Shown here piece by piece: positions 7,145-12,238 of a stretch of 12,238 nt of DNA. Position numbers and translations under genes: made by a program. The notes beneath the pieces were generated by a model that saw only the letters and a list, made by a program, of their open reading frames with translations, made no database searches and was not told the DNA's origin. Origin of the DNA: JANXVV01 sp038230975 (GTDB lineage: Bacteria; Planctomycetota; Phycisphaerae; Tepidisphaerales; Tepidisphaeraceae); assembly GCA_038230975.1 (NCBI GenBank), contig JBBRMF010000155.1, positions 1 to 12,238 on the forward strand, read 5' to 3'. How positions within the stretch are numbered: the first letter of the stretch is position 1; every line of letters begins with the position of its first letter.

Positions 7145-8323
7145 ATGAATGCAAAACTCTTGAGCGCCGCGTGCCTGATAGGCCTGATGTCCAGCGTTTC
7201 TCCGACAATGGCTGCCGACGCTCCGCCGGCGGCTCCTGCACCGGCCGCGCGTCCAGCGCGCCCGATGCCGCCGGGTCGCGATCCCAACACGCCTGGATTT
7301 GTCTCGGCAAAAGAACTGCCCGATGGCACGAATCCCCCGGCAGATGTCGATGGGAATTTTATCATCGGGCCCACGCACCCACGTTCACCCGAAATGACCG
7401 TGCATGAAGGCGTCCCGCAAGGCACGGTGATGAACTTCACCATGAATTCCACGGACAGTAAAATTTATCCCGGTATTGCCCGCGAGCCAAAGACGTTTGG
7501 AACAATTGACCCCACCGACCCCGTCAAGCTCATCGTCACCACAAGTCACCCCGCGCCGTACAAGCGCAACGTGTCGGTCTATATTCCCAAGCAGTATGTC
7601 GCCGGCACCGCCGCGCCTTCTATCGTCGGGGCGGACGGCCCTGATAAATCGCTGTTTACGGCTTTGGACAACCTCATCGCCGAACACCGCGTTCCGGCCA
7701 TGATCGGCATCTCCATCAGCAACGGTAGCGGTGACGCCCAAGGCAGCCAGCGCGGCTTGGAATATGACACGATGTCAGGCCTCTACGCCGAATTCGTCGA
7801 AAATGAAGTCCTCCCTCTTGTGGAATCAAAGTGCAATGTCAAGTTGACGAAAGACCCCGAAGGCCGTGCAACGATGGGCTGTAGCTCCGGTGGATCATGC
7901 GCCTTGATCATGGCTTGGTATCACCCGGAATGGTATCACCGCGTACTCACGTTCTCCGGCACGTATGTGAATCAGCAATGGCCAAACAATCCCGATGCGC
8001 CTCACGGCGCATGGGAATTTCACGAACATCTAATTCCCAACAGTCCGCCAAAACCGTTGCGGCTCTGGTTGGAAGTTGGCGACCGAGACCTCTTGAATCC
8101 CAATATCATGCGCGACAACATGCACGATTGGGTTCTGGCCAATGAAAACATGGCCAAGGTACTTGCCGACAAGGGGTATCACTATCAGTTCGTCTTCGCG
8201 CGCAATGCAAACCACTGCGACGGCAACATGAAGCAACAAACGCTTCCTGAAGCGCTGGAATATGTATGGAAAGGGTATCCGATCGCGGAGGCCAAGAATC
8301 TACCGGCGGGTGCAGGCAAATAA
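7145..8323 (+). CDS. Secreted alpha/beta-hydrolase, enterochelin-esterase / esterase D family
   Basis: 392 residues from the ATG at 7145. The frame is open further upstream to an ATG at 7010, but 7145 begins a clear Sec signal peptide (MNAK, then a hydrophobic run, predicted cleavage after Ala23), so the longer form is rejected; the ribosome site is weak (CGGGA). After the signal comes an Ala/Pro-rich stretch (about 24-50), a roughly 80-residue N-terminal region, then the hydrolase fold from about residue 125 (RNVSVYIPKQY at 141-151). The nucleophile elbow GCSSGG places Ser247; Asp313 or Asp315 in VGDRDLL and His357 in NANHCDG complete the likely triad. Relatives hydrolyse siderophore, feruloyl or other esters; the substrate here is unknown. 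It is divergently placed from the catabolic operon, with 112 nt between start codons. Confidence 0.88.
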   Translation: MNAKLLSAACLIGLMSSVSPTMAADAPPAAPAPAARPARPMPPGRDPNTPGFVSAKELPDGTNPPADVDGNFIIGPTHPRSPEMTVHEGVPQGTVMNFTMNSTDSKIYPGIAREPKTFGTIDPTDPVKLIVTTSHPAPYKRNVSVYIPKQYVAGTAAPSIVGADGPDKSLFTALDNLIAEHRVPAMIGISISNGSGDAQGSQRGLEYDTMSGLYAEFVENEVLPLVESKCNVKLTKDPEGRATMGCSSGGSCALIMAWYHPEWYHRVLTFSGTYVNQQWPNNPDAPHGAWEFHEHLIPNSPPKPLRLWLEVGDRDLLNPNIMRDNMHDWVLANENMAKVLADKGYHYQFVFARNANHCDGNMKQQTLPEALEYVWKGYPIAEAKNLPAGAGK

Positions 8324-8341
8324 TCGTTGAATGAGGTGAAG

Positions 8342-8391
8342 CTTTAGCGGACGGAGTCGTTCCTGAAAGAGAAACATTCCGTCCGCTAAAG
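8342..8391. repeat. Perfect 14-bp inverted repeat with 22-nt loop; possible bidirectional terminator or intergenic palindrome
   Basis: CTTTAGCGGACGGA (8342-8355) pairs exactly with TCCGTCCGCTAAAG (8378-8391). It starts 18 nt after the esterase stop, in the gap between two convergent genes, where a terminator is expected. Neither side is followed by a clean T-tract, so classic intrinsic termination is uncertain. The length and exactness of the stem also fit a dispersed palindromic element. Confidence 0.6.
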
Positions 8392-8406
8392 ACTTGATCA
8401 TTTCTA

Positions 8407-8467
8407 GGTGGCGTGGGCGTCTCGCCCGCGCGTTCCTCCTAAAAAGCGAGGGCAAGACGCGTGCCAT
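8407..8467. repeat. Imperfect GC-rich inverted repeat (REP/MITE-like intergenic element)
   Basis: The arm at 8407-8431 and the reverse complement of 8446-8467 align along about 22 bases with a 2-base gap and five mismatches. The left arm also folds on itself: CGTGGGCG and CGCCCGCG around TCT, with one G-T wobble, at 8412-8430. Between the arms lies a short loop (8432-8445). It is followed by a run of nine C. It sits between convergent genes and is separate from the 8342-8391 stem. Identity as a family member needs genome-wide copies. Confidence 0.5.
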
Positions 8468-8583
8468 CATTCCCCCCCCCTCCAAGCTCCAAACCGGACC
8501 CTGCGAAAGACAAAATCAATTCAGCTTCACCAATCTGAAAATGGCTCTAATGCCGTTCACCACAGAAACCCATTACTTGGCAA

Positions 8584-11500
8584 TCAAGCTGTGATATGGC
8601 CTGCGTTATTGATCGCATCGTAGACATTCAAAGCCATGTTTTGCAGCACAGTATTTCCATTATAAATATCGTACTGCGTGGCAATCGTGCCACCGGTAAT
8701 CCCTGCGGACATCGCGTCAGTCTTCGAGAGAATATCGATAACTCTTAACACCGAGTTGTTGGCGACACCAAAAGCGGCACCGTTCGTGCCGATATTGAAT
8801 GTCATATTGCCAACCCCAAGGCTGTCGACTTTGAAGCCATAAGATGACGCAACCGTGCCGGCACAATTGGAGTCGGTGACGTAAACGGCGAGGGCAACTG
8901 CAAGAACTTCCGCTTCGATCTTCTTGGTGTTGAACTGAGTCACAAAGAATTTGGCAATGTAGCTGTTATTCTGACCCACTAAATTATTGTAACCCGCACT
9001 GGCACCAAAAGTGTTAGGGAACTGGTTGGCGAGCCAGTTACCGAGCTTGCTCGCGGAACCGCCGCCGTTGAGGCATTGGATGAGTGCCTGCCCGCGGTTG
9101 GCTTTCCAGAAGCCGATGGTGGCGGTTTCGCCGGTACCAATCACGACGCCGACCGGCGGCAATTGGCCCATGTTCCAGTTACTGTCGTTGTCGCCCGGCC
9201 GAATCTGCACGTTGCAGAACGTGTTGTTGGAAACAGTGCTGCAGGTACCACCACCGGTCCCGCCGCTTCGTTGGCCGTAGGTGTAACCCGAGTTTTGCGC
9301 ATCACTGACTGAGTAGTGGCCGTACGGCAGATTGCTGAGCTGATATGAGCCATATACATCTGTAGAACAGGTGTAGACCTGACCGGTATCCGTATTCGTG
9401 ATGCTGACCTTCGTATTGCTAAGGCCTTGTTCACCGAAGTCTACTTCACCGTCGTTGTTTTGATCAACCCAGACAAAGCCCGAGATCGAGCCTCCAGAAT
9501 TGCAACCCGGTGTGTAGCAACTGGTACCACCGTTATCGGCGGAAATAAGCCGCGATTGCGGTGTATAGAAGATGTTTGAACCTGCCGGCCCAAGGTGGTC
9601 GATCGCGTAACCACAAACGAAATCGACCTGGTAATAGCAATTCGGGAGTTTAACCGTCAGTGTATACGTACCCGGCCCAAAATCACCCTGGGCAATGTCA
9701 TAGATCTGCTGTTGGCTGGCGGTGTTGGCATCAAATGATGCACCAGGAGCCGTGTAAGATACAAACGAATAATGATGGGCCGCATGTCCGGCGGGAACGG
9801 TGAAGACCACCTTCACCGAGTCGCCCTGATGCGTCGCGCCGCGCAAATCGGTAATGGGGTTACTGCTGCCATTGACGTAGAACTGAACATTAGTGTAATC
9901 GGTGGAGTTGCAAGTCTCCGTGTTGGCAAACGTTGGGCCCGCAAGGGACTGACCGGCTTGAGCAACAACGATGGCCTGGTAATCGTAGAACGTCGGGGCT
10001 GTACGGATGTACCCGCTGGGTGAAACTTCCTGAACGAGGTAGTTGCCGACAGGCACGTTCCCAAAGGTGTAAGTTCCGTCTGCTTTCACAAAGGTCGTAG
10101 TGAAGACGGAGTCGCTGGCATCAAGCATGCCGATGGTCCCCGTGTCCTTGTAGAGCTTAATTGTTACCGTAGGCAGCAATGCAGTCCAAAGCGTATCGGC
10201 TGCCGTCAAACCGTTGCCGGTAAGGTCGAGATATTTTTTGCCGGTAATCGTCCCAACCGGCGGCGGTGGCGGAAGCGTAACTGTTTCGGGCTCTTCGCCT
10301 TTTGCACTGCTGATGGACGCGTTGTTTGCATCGCCACCATAGGTGGCGATCCATTGATAGGTACCGGCGGCGGTAGGTGTATAAGAAACAACTGAAGCCC
10401 CGCCATACAATCCGTCACCATTAACGGTAACAGTCTTGGTGTAGATCGGACTGGAGTACGTCGTATCGGTAGGCGAATAGAGCTTAAAGGTGATCGCCCC
10501 AGTCGGGTGGTTTCCACCTTCCAAATCGGCCGAGTCACTCAGTGACCCGCTGCCTAGAACAATGCTACCGCCATCAATCGTGTTAATCGTGAGGCTTGCA
10601 ACACCGACATTCCACGGCTCATCTCCGAAGTGACTGACGAATGCATTATTCTTCAGATCACCGCCGTAAACGGCTACCCATTGATAAGTGCCCGGGACCG
10701 TTGGAGTATATCCGCCCGCGTTATTGCCCGCGCTGGTGGTGTAGGTTCCGTTACCCGAGACTGTGACCGTATCGCTGTAAATGCTGTTGCTGTTATCGGC
10801 CAGCGGACTGACACCCGGGGCAAAGAGGTAGAACGTTATTGCGCCCGTTGGGTTGTACCCACCGGATAACGTAGCGGAATCCATCAGTTTATTGCCGCTT
10901 GTGGTCAAAGTGCCATTGCCCGGAATATCGCCCAAGGTGTTTATACCATCGAGAACGTTGTTCGCAGCACTGCTGTTAGTCTGGTCAGCACTGTAGAAAT
11001 TGCCGCTGGCCGCGCTGAAATTGGAATTGACCGTCTGCATCACCTGCAGCACCGTCGGAGTGGAGTTATTTGGTAGACCAAACGCAGCACCGTTATTGCC
11101 AATATTGAACGTGCCCGCGCCACTCGTGGTGACAACGAACCCAAACTGTGCGGCTAGCCCATTTGATACCAAGGACGCACCACCCAGAGAAGTGGTGTCT
11201 GCGTACAAGCCCAACGCAACCGCGAATGCCTGCACGTATGTATTCTTGGCCAAGCCACTCGGCGTCCATAGATTCGAGTAGACGGTCGCGACCTGAGCAT
11301 TCGTCAGACCTGCAAGGCTGGTATGCGTGTACACATTACTTGCAGACCCAAAGAGGTTGGGGAAGTTAGAAGCCATCCAGTTGCCCAAAGCAGTAGAGCT
11401 GGATGAGCCGTTGAAGCTGTTAATGACGGCTTGACCGTTCTGATTGTGCCAGAAGCCGATGGTGGCGAACTGTCCCGCGCCGACTGCATTGCTGCTTGTC

Positions 11501-12238
11501 GCGCTCGGCGTTGTCGTAATTGCCGGGCTCGCCGGGGTAACGCTCACCGGTTCATCGGCCGTGCCGCTGGTCACCGCAATGTTGTTCGAGTCGCCGTTGT
11601 ACGTCGCGACCCAGTAATCCGTCCCCGTCGCCGTCGCAATGTAGCTGGCGGAGGTCGCGATGCCGCCAACCGAGAGCGTCTCCGTATCTGTGAACAGCGG
11701 CGTGCCGGTTGCGGTGGAGTTGCTGTACAACTTGAACGTGACCGTGCCGCCCGGATTGAACCCGCCGCTCACCGTCGCCTTATCCGCGATCAAAGACCCA
11801 ACGACCGCAGTGGCTGGCAACTGCATCGTGTTGATCGTCGGCTTGGCGGGAGTCACGCTCACCGGTTCATCGGCCGTGCCGCTGGTTACCGCGCTGTTGT
11901 TCGAGTCACCGTTGTACGTTGCCACCCAGTAGTCCGTGCCCGTCGCGGTCGCGGTGTAGCCCGTAGACGTCGCGATGCCGCCGGAAAGAGTTTCCGTATC
12001 CGTGAACAGCGCCGTGCCGGTGCCATTGGGGTTGTCGTACAGATTGAACGTGACCGTGCCGGTCGGGTTGAACCCACCGCTCACGGTCGCCTGATCGGAA
12101 ATCGAAGTCCCGACGACTGCCGTCGCCGGAAGCTGGAAGGTGTTGATTGACGGCTTGGCCGGCGTGACGATCACCGGTTCGTCTTTGGTGCCGCTGATCA
12201 CCGTGCTGTTGTTCGAGTCACCGTTGTACGTTGCCACC
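8584..12238 (-). CDS. Giant secreted/surface multi-domain protein with Ig-like repeats and SdrD B-like modules (5' end beyond window)
   Basis: The last 1217 codons are visible, ending at TGA 8584. A GTG at 12237 is not a start: it falls inside the repeated WVATYNGD motif, so the gene continues past the right edge. Counting from 12237, the order is: Ig-like repeats (end of one, then about 25-129 and 130-235), first copy of an unnamed IGFW domain (255-437), two diverged Ig-like repeats (about 444-541, 548-653), a five-Pro linker (656-660), SdrD B-like module (661-772), a Cys-containing beta-rich module (775-905), a second SdrD B-like module (915-1026) whose D-x-N-x-D-G-E-x-D-x-x-E at 925-936 looks like a calcium loop, and a second IGFW domain (1037-1215). 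Composition is rich in Gly, Ser, Thr, Asn and Ala with few Lys. No LPXTG, PEP-CTERM or C-terminal membrane segment is seen. Likely exported and adhesive or structural (inference). Confidence 0.85.
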   Translation of the reverse strand, partial: VATYNGDSNNSTVISGTKDEPVIVTPAKPSINTFQLPATAVVGTSISDQATVSGGFNPTGTVTFNLYDNPNGTGTALFTDTETLSGGIATSTGYTATATGTDYWVATYNGDSNNSAVTSGTADEPVSVTPAKPTINTMQLPATAVVGSLIADKATVSGGFNPGGTVTFKLYSNSTATGTPLFTDTETLSVGGIATSASYIATATGTDYWVATYNGDSNNIAVTSGTADEPVSVTPASPAITTTPSATSSNAVGAGQFATIGFWHNQNGQAVINSFNGSSSSTALGNWMASNFPNLFGSASNVYTHTSLAGLTNAQVATVYSNLWTPSGLAKNTYVQAFAVALGLYADTTSLGGASLVSNGLAAQFGFVVTTSGAGTFNIGNNGAAFGLPNNSTPTVLQVMQTVNSNFSAASGNFYSADQTNSSAANNVLDGINTLGDIPGNGTLTTSGNKLMDSATLSGGYNPTGAITFYLFAPGVSPLADNSNSIYSDTVTVSGNGTYTTSAGNNAGGYTPTVPGTYQWVAVYGGDLKNNAFVSHFGDEPWNVGVASLTINTIDGGSIVLGSGSLSDSADLEGGNHPTGAITFKLYSPTDTTYSSPIYTKTVTVNGDGLYGGASVVSYTPTAAGTYQWIATYGGDANNASISSAKGEEPETVTLPPPPPVGTITGKKYLDLTGNGLTAADTLWTALLPTVTIKLYKDTGTIGMLDASDSVFTTTFVKADGTYTFGNVPVGNYLVQEVSPSGYIRTAPTFYDYQAIVVAQAGQSLAGPTFANTETCNSTDYTNVQFYVNGSSNPITDLRGATHQGDSVKVVFTVPAGHAAHHYSFVSYTAPGASFDANTASQQQIYDIAQGDFGPGTYTLTVKLPNCYYQVDFVCGYAIDHLGPAGSNIFYTPQSRLISADNGGTSCYTPGCNSGGSISGFVWVDQNNDGEVDFGEQGLSNTKVSITNTDTGQVYTCSTDVYGSYQLSNLPYGHYSVSDAQNSGYTYGQRSGGTGGGTCSTVSNNTFCNVQIRPGDNDSNWNMGQLPPVGVVIGTGETATIGFWKANRGQALIQCLNGGGSASKLGNWLANQFPNTFGASAGYNNLVGQNNSYIAKFFVTQFNTKKIEAEVLAVALAVYVTDSNCAGTVASSYGFKVDSLGVGNMTFNIGTNGAAFGVANNSVLRVIDILSKTDAMSAGITGGTIATQYDIYNGNTVLQNMALNVYDAINNAGHITA
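8587..9129 (-). other. C-terminal copy of unnamed 'IGFW' domain within the giant surface protein
   Basis: About 180 residues beginning ATIGFW and ending just before the stop. Landmarks in order: ATIGFW, GQALI, LGNWLA, QFPNTFG, LAVALAVYV, YGFKV, FNIGTNGAAFGVANNS, VLRVIDIL, YNGNTVL, then YDAINNAGHI. The same landmarks occur in the same order in the copy at 10927-11475. I do not recognise a named family. Confidence 0.7.
10927..11475 (-). other. Internal copy of unnamed 'IGFW' domain within the giant surface protein
   Basis: About 183 residues: ATIGFWHNQNGQAVI, LGNWMAS, NFPNLFG, FAVALGLYA, FGFVV, FNIGNNGAAFGLPNNS, VLQVM, then NNVLDGINTLGDI. It is placed between two sets of Ig-like repeats, so the domain is not restricted to the C-terminus and is unlikely to be a simple sorting signal. 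Confidence 0.7.
11533..12238 (-). repeat. Tandem Ig-like coding repeats, unit about 312-315 bp
   Basis: The 10-mer GTTGTTCGAG (plus strand) recurs at 11581, 11896 and 12208, giving unit lengths of 315 and 312 bp (105 and 104 codons). The two complete units differ at roughly 18 of 105 residues by eye, and long stretches are near-identical at the DNA level (for example the CTCACCGGTTCATCGGCC block in both). The protein motif order is TPAKP, QLPATAVVG, TVSGGFNP, GTVTF, LFTDTETLS, ATATGTDYWVATYNGDSNN, like bacterial Ig-like (Big_3_5-type) repeats. More copies probably lie to the right of the window. Confidence 0.85.

Noticed and set aside
8472..8480. Run of nine C as a phase-variation tract
   Set aside because: It lies in the convergent intergenic region, not within a gene or an evident promoter, so slippage would have no obvious consequence; it may be a sequencing-sensitive homopolymer.
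11431..12150. A 239-codon plus-strand open frame with repeated Arg-rich segments
   Set aside because: Its repetition simply mirrors the Ig-like repeats on the minus strand; the Arg-rich composition is an artefact of reading the GC-rich repeat backwards.
12235..12237. GTG at the right edge as start of the surface protein
   Set aside because: The codon encodes the Val of the recurring WVATYNGD motif seen in the other repeats, so it is internal and the gene is cut by the window.
11533..12238. Tandem repeats as a possible CRISPR array
   Set aside because: The unit is over 300 bp, is in frame and encodes Ig-like domains; there are no short repeats with spacers.

Overview
The window looks like part of a chromosome from a free-living, environmental Gram-negative-type bacterium, most likely of the Planctomycetota/PVC kind; Acidobacteriota or similar cannot be excluded. 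The basis is indirect: a lipoprotein-like sugar dehydrogenase fused to a CBM9-type domain and a diheme cytochrome, a giant secreted protein built from Ig-like and SdrD B-like modules, and moderate GC content. There are no rRNA or tRNA genes, no mobile elements and no CRISPR array that I can see.

Positions 1-7032, minus strand: a compact run of five genes that looks like one operon. In order of transcription it encodes an MFS transporter (TTG start, 7032), a PLP enzyme of the D-threonine aldolase / D-serine dehydratase fold (overlaps the transporter by 8 nt), an M19 membrane-dipeptidase-family hydrolase (overlaps by 1 nt), a RidA-family imine deaminase (6-nt gap), and a large secreted CBM9 / PQQ sugar dehydrogenase / diheme cytochrome fusion (25-nt gap). 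The last gene runs off the left edge. The first four proteins make a coherent cytoplasmic route: import, cleavage of an X-D-amino-acid dipeptide, PLP-dependent breakdown of the D-hydroxy amino acid, and hydrolysis of the reactive enamine/imine. The fifth is extracytoplasmic and its link to that route is unclear.

Positions 7033-7144: a 112-nt divergent spacer with a candidate sigma70-type promoter for the operon and a small palindrome inside its spacer.

Positions 7145-8323, plus strand: a secreted alpha/beta-hydrolase of the enterochelin-esterase/esterase D type.

Positions 8324-8583: a convergent intergenic region with two separate palindromic elements, one a perfect 14-bp stem and the other a longer imperfect GC-rich inverted repeat.

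Positions 8584-12238, minus strand: the C-terminal 1217 codons of a giant surface or secreted protein whose N-terminus lies beyond the right edge. It holds near-identical Ig-like repeats of about 105 residues, diverged Ig-like repeats, two SdrD B-like modules, a Cys-containing beta-rich module, and two copies of a roughly 180-residue domain (motifs IGFW, LGNW, FNIG-NGAAFG) that I cannot assign to a named family. That duplicated domain is the best candidate here for something undescribed.
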